Source: Burkholderiales bacterium RIFCSPLOWO2_12_FULL_61_40
Lineage (GTDB): Bacteria > Pseudomonadota > Gammaproteobacteria > Burkholderiales > Burkholderiaceae_C
Direction: 5' to 3'
NCBI GenBank assembly: GCA_001770935.1
Contig: MESI01000050.1
Location: 1-64,000 of the forward strand
DNA: 64,000 bases
Shown: positions 17,546-26,659 of the stretch, piece by piece
How the letters are laid out: each line of letters begins with the position of its first letter
Numbering within the stretch: the stretch's first letter is position 1
The notes under the pieces: model-generated
The model's input: the letters and a program-made list of their open reading frames with translations, nothing else
Told to the model about the DNA's origin: nothing
Database searches by the model: none
Translations under genes and position numbers: made by a program

Positions 17546-18352
17546 CTACCAGTTCACCGACCAGTCAAAGGGGTCTTGCTGCAGCACCATGTCAATGTCC
17601 AGCCCCAGCGGTTCACCCACCAAGCCCGGAAACGTCACCGCCAACTCCCGTTCGCTCATTTTTGCCTCATTGCCCCGGGCGCGCCAGGTCGCCAGGTGGA
17701 TGACACCCGCCAAGGGTTCGTAGACGTTGTTTTCAAACGGGGCGTACTGGTGCTCCAGGGCGTCCACCATGGGCTGCGGAAACTGCCACATGCGGGCCAA
17801 TCCGGCGCCCACACTGGCAAAACAAAAACCAAATTCACGTCGCTCCGCCCGGGCACGGCGCATGTCCAGTGGGGCCACCGCCTGGTCCAGCAGAGCAATC
17901 TCCTCGGGCATGCCCAGATGCATGGCCAGTTCTCCCACTGCATGGATCAAGCCGCAGGTAAATGCCGCTTGCTGGTTTTGCCGCACCAGCCCGGCCAGGG
18001 AGCGTGACACTTTGGCCACGTCCAGGCTGTAGTCCCAAAACCGCTGCAGATGAATACCCGGCACGGCTTTCAGGGATGCGCCCGTGGCGGCGGCCTGCGC
18101 CATGGTGCGCACATGGGACAAGTTCAGCAGGGCCAAGGCCTCCGAGACGCTGTTGATTTTTCCGCTGAGTTGAAAGAAACTGGAATTGGCAAGTTGCAGC
18201 AAACGCGTGGTCAAAGCGGGGTCGGTGCTGATGAGCTGCGTGATCTTGCGCAAATCGACGTCTTTGCGGTCCAGCTCGTTGAGCAGCAACGCCACCACCT
18301 TGGGGATGCTGGGCAGGGTGAACTGCAGTTCCAACAACTCGCTGAGTTTCAT
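17546..18352 (-). CDS. HDOD domain signalling protein
   Basis: A 268-residue protein that is nearly all one HDOD domain (a degenerate HD phosphohydrolase fold used in bacterial signalling). The family pattern is visible: LPSIPKVVALLLNEL (16-30), ISTDPALTTRLLQLANSSFF (44-63), INSVSEALALLNLSHVRTMA, then an HAVGELAMHLG segment. It has no DNA-binding or second signalling domain. I chose the ATG at 18352 (MKLSELLELQ) rather than an upstream extension. It converges on the CaiB-like gene and has a long inverted-repeat element just upstream. Confidence 0.85.
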   Translation of the reverse strand: MKLSELLELQFTLPSIPKVVALLLNELDRKDVDLRKITQLISTDPALTTRLLQLANSSFFQLSGKINSVSEALALLNLSHVRTMAQAAATGASLKAVPGIHLQRFWDYSLDVAKVSRSLAGLVRQNQQAAFTCGLIHAVGELAMHLGMPEEIALLDQAVAPLDMRRARAERREFGFCFASVGAGLARMWQFPQPMVDALEHQYAPFENNVYEPLAGVIHLATWRARGNEAKMSERELAVTFPGLVGEPLGLDIDMVLQQDPFDWSVNW

Positions 18353-18411
18353 AAAAGTCCGCCTCTGGATCCGTGGTGTACGACCTTGCGGGACCGTGCC
18401 TCGCCCAGTAC

Positions 18412-18563
18412 AGCATTTCACCAAACCGCTTGCATGAAATCGTGCCTTCGTCCGCCATGCGTCGTTGCAAATCCGCGCCATAGCTACGGCTATGGCTGTG
18501 GTTTGCGCCTAGCCTGACGAACGAATCCATCGATTTCATTTGCAAGCTCATTGATGAAACGCT
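18412..18563. repeat. Long imperfect inverted repeat (about 152 bp hairpin element)
   Basis: The left arm starting AGCATTTCACCAA and the reverse complement of the right arm starting AGCGTTTCATCAA align along about 70 bases with shared blocks GCTTGCA, TGAAATCG, TTCGT, GCAAA and GCCATAG, around a centre CATAGCTACGGCTATG. It fills most of the 267-base gap between the HDOD gene and tex. It looks like a REP-type or miniature palindromic element; no reading frame is evident. Confidence 0.65.
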
Positions 18564-18619
18564 GTACTAGCAAAGCCCTGTCCTCAACCGATCAGGAATG
18601 GGCGATTATGGTACTGTTG

Positions 18620-21063
18620 TCAGCGTTTGAGCTTGGCAAACGCCGAGGCCATGGCGGAGTTGCCCGAGAAGCCCGTATCCTGGCGGCCCTGGGGCCGCTC
18701 GCCCCGCGCCGGTCCCTGGTAGCGGTTGTCCCCTGCCCTGTCGCCGCCCTGGCGTGCGGGTGCGGCACCCAGCTTCATGGTCAGGGCGATGCGTTTGCGC
18801 GCCACATCCACCTCCACCACCTGCACCTTGACGATGTCGCCGGTCTTGACCACCTCGCGCGCATCGTTCACGAACTTGTGGGCCAGTTGGCTCACATGCA
18901 CCAGGCCGTCCTGGTGCACGCCCAGGTCGACAAAGGCGCCGAAGGCCGCCACGTTGCTGACCGTGCCTTCCAGAATCATGCCCTCTTTGAGGTCCTTGAT
19001 GTCGTCCACCCCGTCGTTGAAACGGGCCACCTTGAAGTCGGGGCGCGGGTCGCGGCCTGGCTTTTCCAGCTCGCCCAGGATGTCCTTGACGGTGATCACC
19101 CCAAACTGGTCGTTAGCGAACAGCTCAGGCCGCAGGGTTTTGAGCATGTCGGCGCGGCCCATGAGTTCGGCCACGGGTTTACCCGTTTTTTCGATGATTT
19201 TCTCAATCACCGGGTAGGTTTCGGGGTGCACCCCGGTCATGTCCAGGGGGTTGTCGCCGCCCCGGATGCGCAAAAATCCGGCGCTTTGCTCGAAGGTCTT
19301 GGCGCCCAGCCCCGTCACCTTCAGGAGTTGCGCCCGGTTGGCAAAGGCGCCGTTGGCCTCGCGCCAGCGCACCACGGCCTTGGCCACCGTGCCGGACAGG
19401 CCCGACACGCGGGACAGCAGCGGCACACTGGCCGTATTCAGGTCCACGCCCACCGAGTTCACGCAGTCTTCCACCACCGCATCCAGCATTTTGGCCAGGT
19501 CGCTCTGGTTCACGTCGTGCTGGTACTGGCCGACGCCAATGGATTTGGGGTCGATCTTGACCAGCTCCGCCAGCGGGTCTTGCAGGCGGCGGGCGATGCT
19601 GGCGGCGCCGCGCAGGCTCACATCCACATCGGGCATCTCTTGCGAGGCGTATTCGCTGGCGGAGTAAACGGAGGCACCGGCTTCGCTCACCACCACCTTG
19701 TCGATGGCGGGGCCCGCAGCTGCGCTGCCGTTGCCTGCTGCGCTCTTGGCCATGAGCTTGATCAAGTCGGCCGCCAGCTTGTCGGTTTCGCGGCTGGCGG
19801 TGCCGTTGCCGATGGCAATCAGGTTGACGCCGTGGCGCATGCACAGCGCGCCCAGGGTGTGGAGCGATCCGTCCCAGTCCTTGCGCGGCTCGTGCGGGAA
19901 CACGGTGGCGGTTTCCACCAGCTTGCCCGTGGCGTCCACCACCGCCACCTTGACGCCGGTGCGGATGCCGGGGTCCAGGCCCATCACCACGCGCGGACCG
20001 GCCGGTGCGGCCAGCAGCAGGTCGCGCAGGTTGTCGGCAAACACCTTGATGGCGACTTTTTCGGCCTCTTCGCGCAGCTTGGAAAACAGGTCGCGCTCGG
20101 TGGACAGGCTCAGCTTCACGCGCCAGGTCCAGGCCACGCATTTGCGGATCAGGTCGTCTGCGGCGCGGCCCATGTGGCTCCAGCCCAGGCGCAGCGCAAT
20201 GCGCGCCTCGGCCAGGGACACCACGGGTGCGGGGCGCGCCGCTTTTGCTCCTGAATTGATAGCTGCTTGCGCACTAACTACGGGGGCTAGAGGCATATTT
20301 GGCTCTGGAAGCACAAGTTTGGCGTCCAGAATGTCCAGCGCCCGGCCCCGGAACACAGCCAGCGCCCGGTGCGAGGGGACGCGGCCAATCGGCTCGTCGT
20401 ATTCAAAATAGTCGCGGAACTTGGCCACGTCGGCGTTGGCCTCGTCTTTGCCTTCCATACGTTTGGCCTGGAACAGGCCCTCCGCCACAACCACCCGCGC
20501 AGGTCCTGCACCAGGGCCGGATCTTCGGCCCAGCGTTCGCTCAAGAGGTCGCGCACACCGTCCAGCACGGCTTGGACGGTCGAAAAATCGGGCTGTTTGT
20601 CTTCGCCCTCGACCACCGGGCGCAGGGGAATGACATAGGCCTGGGCCTCACCGGCAGGCACCAGCGTCGGGTTGGCAAGCAAGGCATCGGCCAGGGGTTC
20701 CAGCCCGGCTTCGCGGGCCAACTGGCCTTTGGTGCGGCGCTTGAGCTTGAACGGCAGGTAGATGTCTTCCACTTCCTGCTTGGTGGCGGCATGGGCAATG
20801 GCGGCGATCAGCGCGGGAGTCAACTTGCCCTGCTCGTCAATGGCCTTCATCACCACCTCGCGGCGGTCCCGCAGTTCGCGCAGGTAGGACAAACGGGCCT
20901 CCAGCTCACGCAACTGGATGTCGTCCAGCCCATCGGTCACTTCCTTGCGGTAACGGGCGATGAAGGGCACGGTGGCCCCACCGTCCAGCAAAGCCACGGC
21001 GGCTTCAACTTGGGTTGTACGAATACGGATTTCTTGCGCGATTTGCGCGATGATTTTTTGCAT
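18620..21063 (-). pseudogene. tex: tex, Tex-family RNA-binding/transcription accessory protein, frameshifted
   Basis: Full-length homology to Tex (about 780-800 residues), but split between two frames near 20480-20500. The N-terminal part (MQKIIAQIAQ..., ATG 21063) runs to DPALVQDLRG, and homology resumes in the next frame at VAEGLFQAKRMEGKDE. Adding one base in the GGTGGTTGTGG stretch restores a continuous protein. The second part has the YqgF-like domain (GLDPGIRTGVKVAVVD), the helix-hairpin-helix (VSGLSGTVAKAVV) and a C-terminal S1 domain (GTVSNVAAFGAFVDLG). The tex gene is normally intact and conserved, so a sequencing error is as likely as a true mutation. A 49-bp repeat copy lies inside (20247-20295). 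Confidence 0.8.
20247..20295 (+). repeat. 49-bp interspersed repeat, copy B (antisense within tex)
   Basis: Gapless match to the other copies (GATAGCTGCTTGCGCA core, then TACGGGGGCTAGAGGC). It is on the plus strand, so tex reads its complement, as APVVSAQAAINSGAKA, an Ala-rich insert between the first third of Tex and the rest. The reading frame is kept through the insert. Confidence 0.75.
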
Positions 21064-21154
21064 GTCGGGAATCACGGACGGTAACGGGAAAGCACAGGCG
21101 CCCCAGGAGAGCGCCTTCCATCAAAAACAGGGCGGAAGTGTGCCACAGCCAGGG

Positions 21155-21577
21155 CTAAACCTTGTGGGTGGACAAGAGAATGCTCGTTTCGGTGCTGGCA
21201 ATGCCCTGGATGCGGCGGATGGCATTGAGCACCAGATCAAAGGCTTCCAGCGTATCGGTCCTGATCTCGGCCACGATGTCCCAGCGGCCGTTGGTGGTGT
21301 GCAGGGCGCACACCGCGGGGTGCCCTCGGAGCTGGGCCAGCACCTCGGTGGCCCGATTGCCCTCCACTGCCACGGTCATGATGGCCCGCACGCGGGGGCC
21401 TTCGGCGGCGGGCTTGAGCCGCAAGGTGTAGCCCAAAATCGTCCCCTCCTTTTCCAGGCGCGCCAGGCGGTTTTGCACCGTGGCGCGGGCCAAGCGCAGT
21501 TTTTTGGCCAAGGCCACCATGGGCTCGCGGGCGTTGTCCCGCAAGAGGCTGATGAGTTCCCGGTCGGTGTCGTCCAT
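21155..21577 (-). CDS. Lrp/AsnC family transcriptional regulator
   Basis: A 140-residue regulator with an N-terminal helix-turn-helix (LLRDNAREPMVALAKKLRLARATVQNRLARLEKEG, about residues 10-45) and a C-terminal RAM effector domain (VLAQLRGHPAVCALHTTNGRWDIVAEI, about 80-106). It is divergent from the CtlX gene across a 156-base intergenic region (21578-21733), so it most likely controls that gene in response to an amino acid such as citrulline, ornithine or arginine. Confidence 0.9.
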   Translation of the reverse strand: MDDTDRELISLLRDNAREPMVALAKKLRLARATVQNRLARLEKEGTILGYTLRLKPAAEGPRVRAIMTVAVEGNRATEVLAQLRGHPAVCALHTTNGRWDIVAEIRTDTLEAFDLVLNAIRRIQGIASTETSILLSTHKV

Positions 21578-21733
21578 GGGGTGCCTATTACAAATTGTTC
21601 AGTCGATAGGAACATTATGCGCATTGGTATAGCAATTTGTGCCACTTTGTGTGCTTTCGTCCAGCGCACGTCTGTAGAAAAATTTGCGCATCGACGCTCA
21701 ACCGCAAACCCTTCACTACAGAAAGCGCTCCCC

Positions 21734-22678
21734 ATGTCCTTCATTCGCTCCATCCAAGCCCCGGCCGCCGTCGTCATGGTCCGGCCCCACGCCTTCAGCC
21801 CCAACCCCGAAACGGCGGCCGACAATGCGTTCCAGCGCTGTGCGCCCACCGATGCTGCACAGCGCATTGCCGCGATGGCCTACCAGGAAGTCACCCAGGC
21901 CGCACAAACCCTGGAACTCCATGGCGTGCGCGTCCATCTGTTTGAAGACCTGGGCGAGCACGGCACGCCGGACTCGGTGTTTCCCAACAACTGGTTCTCC
22001 ACCCACGCTGGTGGCCACATTGCGCTGTACCCCATGTATTCCCCCAACCGCCGACGCGAGCGGCGCCGCGACGTGATCGAGATGCTGAAAGCCGACTACC
22101 GGGTGCAAGACATCATTGATTACTCGGGACTGGAGGCCGACGGTTTGTTTCTGGAAGGCACCGGCGCCATGGTGTTGGACCATGTGGAACGGGTGGCCTA
22201 TGCCTGCCGCTCCAACCGCGCCAACGCGGTCGCCCTGGAGCGTTTTGCCACCCATTTCAACTTTGAACCCATGGTGTTTGATGCGCTGGATGCCTCGGGC
22301 ACCGCGGTCTACCACACCAACGTGCTGATGTGTGTAGCCACCGCTTTCGCCATGGTGGGACTCGATTTGATCCCCAAGGCGGACCGGCGGGCGGAAATTC
22401 GGGCACGGCTCTCGGAGTCGGGCCGTGAGGTGGTGCCTCTGTCCAATGCCCAAATTGCCGAGTTCGCCGGCAATGCCATCGAGTTGACCGGCTGCGAGGG
22501 CCGCATCCTGGCCATGTCATCCCGCGCGCTGTCTTGCCTGACGCCCGAACAGGTGGAAGTCATTGAGCGCTCCGCCCGCATCGTGCCGCTGGCGGTGCCC
22601 ACCATTGAAATGGCGGGCGGGTCGGTGCGGTGCATGCTGGCGGGCATCCATTTGTCCCGGCGTTCGCCAATCTGTTAA
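21734..22678 (+). CDS. ctlX: Citrulline hydrolase-type amidinotransferase family protein (CtlX)
   Basis: A 314-residue protein of the arginine-deiminase/amidinotransferase superfamily. It starts MSFIRSIQAPAAVVMVRPHAF and includes NNWFSTH (about 78-84), the acidic LFLEGTGAMV segment, the His region YHTNVLMCV and the catalytic Cys near the end in GGSVRC (C300). This arrangement matches CtlX, which hydrolyses citrulline in citrulline-utilising bacteria. The adjacent divergent Lrp regulator supports a role in amino-acid catabolism. I chose the ATG at 21734; upstream open sequence is not coding. Confidence 0.82.
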   Translation: MSFIRSIQAPAAVVMVRPHAFSPNPETAADNAFQRCAPTDAAQRIAAMAYQEVTQAAQTLELHGVRVHLFEDLGEHGTPDSVFPNNWFSTHAGGHIALYPMYSPNRRRERRRDVIEMLKADYRVQDIIDYSGLEADGLFLEGTGAMVLDHVERVAYACRSNRANAVALERFATHFNFEPMVFDALDASGTAVYHTNVLMCVATAFAMVGLDLIPKADRRAEIRARLSESGREVVPLSNAQIAEFAGNAIELTGCEGRILAMSSRALSCLTPEQVEVIERSARIVPLAVPTIEMAGGSVRCMLAGIHLSRRSPIC

Positions 22679-22712
22679 AACGCTCTCCTCCCTTCAGCGT
22701 TGAACCCAGCCG

Positions 22713-23957
22713 ATGCCCACTATCCCCACCCGCGTCGGCCCCCTCGGCGCGGCGCCTTCTTTGCCCACCCTCCACTGGACCGAGTCCGGCCAATCCTGCT
22801 GTGCGCTGTGGCGCTCCGAGCGGGGCGCCGCGCCACCCAAGCGGGTGGCGCTGGCCGACGACACCACCACGGCCGATGCGGCCTACCGCCTGGCCTGCGA
22901 AGGCACGGCCTTGTTGTGGCGCGGGGATTACCACAACGCCCGCCAATTGCTGCAAGCGCTGGCGCGGCGGGTGGACAAAACCCCGCAGCGCAAACAGCGC
23001 AAGGCGGCCCAGACTCCCGTGCAAGCCACCCCTGCCGCCCTGGTCTTTAACCTGCACCGCCAGGCACAGGCCCAGCGCGCCCGGGTGTTGGGCATGGTGC
23101 TGATTCCGTTCAATGCGGACTACACCATCGCCCTGCGCCGCGCCCCTGACGCGCAGCTCGCCTGCACCGAGGCATGGGGTCCCGCTCCGGGCGCCAGCGA
23201 GAGTGGCGATACAGCTGCGTCGGTGGCGTCCTTGCGCGACCTGCTGGGCATGGTCAGCGCCCACGAATGGCGCAAAAAGGGGGTCGAAATTCCTGCGCTG
23301 GGAGCGGCTCCGCACAACCGCATCCATCCGCACTACGGGGTGTTTTCCCCGGTACGGGGTGAATATGTGACGCTGGTCGCCACAGCGCCCCTGCCCCCAA
23401 CTCCACCTGGGCACACTGCGCTGGTGGCGTTTGACATAGGCACCGGCACCGGTGTGTTGTCAGCGGTGCTGGCACGGCGTGGCATCACGCAGATTGTGGC
23501 CACCGACCAGGACCCACGGGCACTCGCCTGTGCGCGCGCCAATCTGGCCCAACTGGGGGTGGCTGGCCAGGTGCAGGTGCTGCAGGCCGACCTGTTTCCG
23601 CCTGGGCGTGCGTCGGTGGTGGTATGCAACCCCCCTTGGCTGCCCGCCCGGCCCAGCGCCCCCATCGAACACGCGGTGTACGACGAAAACAGCCGCATGC
23701 TGCTGGGTTTCTTGGCGGGCCTGACCGCCCACCTGGCGCCCGGCGGCGAGGGCTGGCTCATTTTGTCCGATCTGGCCGAACACTTGGGGCTGCGCACCCG
23801 CGCCGAGCTGCTGGCGGCCTTCAAGACCCATGGTCTGCAGGTGCTGGGCCGCCTGGATGCCAAGCCTTTGCACCCCAAGGCGGCAGATGCCAGCGACCCT
23901 TTGCACGCTGCGCGGGCTGCCGAGACCACGTCCTTGTGGCGCTTGGCAGTGGAATAA
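22713..23957 (+). CDS. Class I SAM-dependent methyltransferase, N5-glutamine/rRNA MTase-like
   Basis: A 414-residue protein. The C-terminal half is a Rossmann-fold methyltransferase: motif I FDIGTGTGVLS near residue 240, motif II ATDQDPRALACARAN, and the catalytic NPPW near 307, as in HemK/RlmG-type enzymes that methylate amide or exocyclic nitrogens. The first 200 residues (with HAEF-like region HPHYGVFSPVRGEY just before the fold) are a substrate-recognition part I do not recognise. It follows ctlX by 34 bases but the link may only be positional. Confidence 0.78.
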   Translation: MPTIPTRVGPLGAAPSLPTLHWTESGQSCCALWRSERGAAPPKRVALADDTTTADAAYRLACEGTALLWRGDYHNARQLLQALARRVDKTPQRKQRKAAQTPVQATPAALVFNLHRQAQAQRARVLGMVLIPFNADYTIALRRAPDAQLACTEAWGPAPGASESGDTAASVASLRDLLGMVSAHEWRKKGVEIPALGAAPHNRIHPHYGVFSPVRGEYVTLVATAPLPPTPPGHTALVAFDIGTGTGVLSAVLARRGITQIVATDQDPRALACARANLAQLGVAGQVQVLQADLFPPGRASVVVCNPPWLPARPSAPIEHAVYDENSRMLLGFLAGLTAHLAPGGEGWLILSDLAEHLGLRTRAELLAAFKTHGLQVLGRLDAKPLHPKAADASDPLHAARAAETTSLWRLAVE

Positions 23958-23973
23958 GCTGTCCAACCGGAAG

Positions 23974-24465
23974 TTACTGAGCGAACGGCTCCGGGGCCAG
24001 GCAAGGGCCTTGGTACGCTGACAACTGGCTGTACAACAAGGTACGGAGTTTTTGAATGGTCAACTCGGTTTTTTCCTTGTAATCGTCGATCTCGTATTCA
24101 CGAATAACGTCGTGTCCGGACGCAAATCCCGGCTGACCGGTACGCATGACAAAGCGGGTGCGGTGGTTGTCCAGCGTGTGGCGCACGAAGTGCACCAGTT
24201 CCAACCCCGCCTGCTCCCACTCCATGACGACATCCACAATGGCCACGGCGATGTCGTTGCGAAACTGGAATATCTCTTGCCCTTCTTTGCCGGAAAAAGC
24301 GCTGATGAATTCCAGCGAACGCCCCTGAAATTCAAAGCCTCTCAATGCCAGTCGGGTCACCGTGTGCACCACGGCGTCGTCGTCGACCATTAACACGCAC
24401 CAGGTGTTTTTAGGATGCCAGTTAGGTGACACGAGGAGATTGGGGTCTTCGTCGGCAAACAGCAT
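23974..24465 (-). CDS. Stand-alone response-regulator receiver protein
   Basis: A 163-residue protein consisting of a receiver domain with no output domain. The acidic pocket D28-D29-D30 (VDDDAV), the phosphoacceptor D78 (IVDVVM) and the conserved Lys in DYKEKTELT (about 131) are intact. The segments RTGQPG and YEIDDYKEKTEL are those of receivers usually joined to a DUF3369 domain and HD-GYP, so this may be a shortened relative. It converges on the methyltransferase gene; no kinase is nearby. Confidence 0.8.
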   Translation of the reverse strand: MLFADEDPNLLVSPNWHPKNTWCVLMVDDDAVVHTVTRLALRGFEFQGRSLEFISAFSGKEGQEIFQFRNDIAVAIVDVVMEWEQAGLELVHFVRHTLDNHRTRFVMRTGQPGFASGHDVIREYEIDDYKEKTELTIQKLRTLLYSQLSAYQGPCLAPEPFAQ

Positions 24466-24617
24466 GGTATGTGCCTATCGTGAAACGTGGGTATTCGTTT
24501 TTTTCCGGCTTTACGTTTTGCTTTCAGGGCTCTACGTCGCTGAATTGTGCAGCAAACCCGCAATTTCATGTGGGTTTTTATGACCTGCAAATGAAAATTT
24601 ACAATTTTTTTTGGACC

Positions 24618-24646
24618 AAAAAAAAAAGCCCTCCGTGGAGGGCTTT
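24618..24646 (-). terminator. Rho-independent terminator of the 56-residue gene
   Basis: On the minus strand AAAGCCCTCC pairs with GGAGGGCTTT and is followed by a run of ten T residues. It lies 36 bases after the stop of the small gene at 24682-24852. Confidence 0.85.
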
Positions 24647-24681
24647 CGGCATTGAAGCGGGTGACGAGTCACTTGCGGCCA

Positions 24682-24852
24682 TCAACCGCCTTTTTTGGAG
24701 CGCTTGCCCGCATTTTTTTTGCTGCGGGTGGCGGAGCCACGCTCAAGGCTGACACGTTGGCCGCGGCCACCGGTGGGCAGGTGCATGCCGGGCAATGGCT
24801 TGGGTGCGGGGGTGGCTTTGCGGTCTGCTTCGGTGACGATTTGGTTGCCCAT
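24682..24852 (-). CDS. Small basic protein, 56 residues, unknown function
   Basis: A short gene supported by a ribosome site (AAGGA, 8 bases before the ATG) and its own strong terminator. The protein starts MGNQIVTEADRKATPAPKPL, continues with GMHLPTGGRGQRVSLERGS, and ends in a Lys/Arg/Ser-rich tail (SKKNAGKRSKKGG). It has no cysteine, membrane segment or signal peptide, and is probably disordered and nucleic-acid binding by charge alone. I do not recognise a named family. Confidence 0.6.
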   Translation of the reverse strand: MGNQIVTEADRKATPAPKPLPGMHLPTGGRGQRVSLERGSATRSKKNAGKRSKKGG

Positions 24853-24933
24853 CTGAGATTCCTTATTAAGTTGAAGTGCGTTCGTATTTTAGGCCATTGC
24901 CTGAGAGCCGCCGCGTGCAGCCTTGTCCAATGA

Positions 24934-26515
24934 GGTATGAGCCTGAACAGGGGCCTGTATTTCCAACCAGGAATGAGCCTGAAGCCGCAACTTGATGTGA
25001 ATTTGTAAGTGGGTTGATCATCCAGAAATGGTGATCAACATGGATGAGTCCCAACTACGCACGATCGAACAAATCGAGCAATTTCTTGCAGCCAGTGCCG
25101 AAGTCGCGTTTACGGCCCACGGCGACGACGTGGAGCGTTATGCCCACATCAGCCGAGTCCTCAAGCGCTTTGACTATCCCCGGTGCAACAAACACGACCG
25201 TGGCGTGCTGCTGCGTTACCTTCAACACACCAGCGGCTACAGCCGTGCCCAGCTCACCCGACTGGTGAAGCAGTGGCACTGCAACCGCCTGGCCAGCACC
25301 CCCTTGGTTAAGCGCTACCGTGCTCCTGCTGCGCCCTTCGCACGCAAGTACACAGCCTTGGATGTTGAGCTTCTGGTGGAGATGGACAAGGCCCACGAGG
25401 ATGTCTGCGGACCCGCCGTCACCCACCTGCTGAAACGGGCCTTCTTTGACTACGGCGATGCGCGCTATGAGCGCCTGTCCAAGCTGTCTTCTTCGCACCT
25501 GTACAACCTGCGTAAAAGTGTCGGCTATCAGCGTCTGCGCATGAGCTTTACCAAGACTCACACGGTATGTAATTCCATCGGCGTGCGCAAGGCCCCAACC
25601 CCCAATGGGCGGGCTGGCTTTGTGCGCATTGACAGCGTGCACCAGGGCGATGAAGACGGGATGAAAGGGGTCTATCACATCACCTGTGTGGACAGCATTT
25701 CGCAGTGGCAAGTGCAGGCTTGCGTGCAGGGTATCAGCGAGGCCTTTTTGCTGCCGGTGCTGGAGCTGGTGATCGCGCAATTTCCGTTTGTCATCGAGGG
25801 GTTTCACTCCGACAATGGGTCTGAATACATCAATCACAAAGTTGCAAAATTGCTGGAAAAATTGCGTATCGAGCAGACCAAATCACGCTCGCGCCAAAGC
25901 AACGACAACGCCCTGGCAGAGAGTAAAAATGCCAGTGTGGTCAGGAAGCATATGGGCTACGCGCACATCCCTAAAAAACACGCCAAACCCATCAACACTT
26001 TCTACCAGGAATACTTCAATCCCTGGCTCAATTTGCACCGCCCCTGCATGTTCGCAACCGCAGTAGTCAACGCCAAAGGCAAGGTCGTCAAGGTCTACAA
26101 ACACGAGGACGTGAAGACCCCACTGGAGGCCGTGGTGTTGCTCAATAAACTGGGGCTGGTGAAGTTCAAAACCGAGACGATGCTGGCCGACTTGCTGGTT
26201 CAAGCAAAGCAGCAAACCGACCTCGCTGCGGCGCGCAAAATGCAGCAAGCCAAGCATGAATTGTTTGCCAGCTTTGCAAAACAAAAACAGCGGGCGTAAT
26301 GCACGCAGGTTAATTCAGTGCTCGAAAAAAGCGGCCGCAGGGGGGGGGGCCTCCGGCGGCCTGGCAGGGGCCTGATTTGAAAAATTCCCGTAAGCCAAAA
26401 CTTCCAAGACAGCCTTGTTGAAAGGCCTGGGGGGTGAACCCTTAAACTTCCCCTTTTAACCAGATCAGCCCACTCGTCGAAGTTGCCTAAACTCCGGCCC
26501 CTTCAGGCTCATACC
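24934..26515 (+). mobile_element. Insertion sequence with DD35E transposase, about 1.58 kb
   Basis: The element is bounded by inverted repeats: GGTATGAGCCTGAA at the left end (24934) and its complement TTCAGGCTCATACC at the right end (to 26515), with similarity continuing inward (GGGGCC). A second ATGAGCCTGAA occurs at 24973, inside the left end. The flanks carry a possible 3-bp target duplication, TGA (24931-24933 and 26516-26518). One intact transposase gene lies between. The family is uncertain; it is not an obvious IS481 (no TGT...ACA ends). Confidence 0.8.
25028..26299 (+). CDS. Integrase-core (DD35E) transposase
   Basis: A 423-residue transposase. An N-terminal helix-turn-helix-like region (residues about 55-85) precedes an rve/integrase core with catalytic D202 (RIDSVHQ), D262 (HSDNGSEY) and E298 (NALAESKN), which gives the classical 35-residue D-E spacing. 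The segment KSRSRQSNDNALAESKN resembles IS481/IS3-type integrases. The open frame is full length with no stop, so the element may still be active. The start is ATG 25028, or ATG 25040 (MDESQL). Confidence 0.85.
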   Translation: MVINMDESQLRTIEQIEQFLAASAEVAFTAHGDDVERYAHISRVLKRFDYPRCNKHDRGVLLRYLQHTSGYSRAQLTRLVKQWHCNRLASTPLVKRYRAPAAPFARKYTALDVELLVEMDKAHEDVCGPAVTHLLKRAFFDYGDARYERLSKLSSSHLYNLRKSVGYQRLRMSFTKTHTVCNSIGVRKAPTPNGRAGFVRIDSVHQGDEDGMKGVYHITCVDSISQWQVQACVQGISEAFLLPVLELVIAQFPFVIEGFHSDNGSEYINHKVAKLLEKLRIEQTKSRSRQSNDNALAESKNASVVRKHMGYAHIPKKHAKPINTFYQEYFNPWLNLHRPCMFATAVVNAKGKVVKVYKHEDVKTPLEAVVLLNKLGLVKFKTETMLADLLVQAKQQTDLAAARKMQQAKHELFASFAKQKQRA

Positions 26516-26659
26516 TGAATTGGAAAATACTGTGCCTTCCTGCATCCAAAGACACTGACCCGGGGGATTTGTTTCTTTTCTGGCAGTGGTCTCTTTGCAA
26601 ATTGTCCCTGTTTTGCGTGTGGAAGGGCCAGAAGATAATGGGCCAGCACAAAAAAGCGC
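26300..26659. other. Non-coding stretch: right end of the IS and promoter region of the antiporter
   Basis: Bases 26300-26515 are the non-coding right end of the insertion sequence, with a run of ten G residues at 26340-26349, followed by CCTCCGGCGGCCTGG, a short palindrome. Bases 26516-26659 lead to the Kef-type antiporter gene; no clear ribosome site or sigma-70 promoter stands out. No additional gene is seen. Confidence 0.6.

Noticed and set aside
18551..20254. Long open frame opposite tex (567 codons)
   Set aside because: Antisense shadow; tex motifs are on the minus strand.
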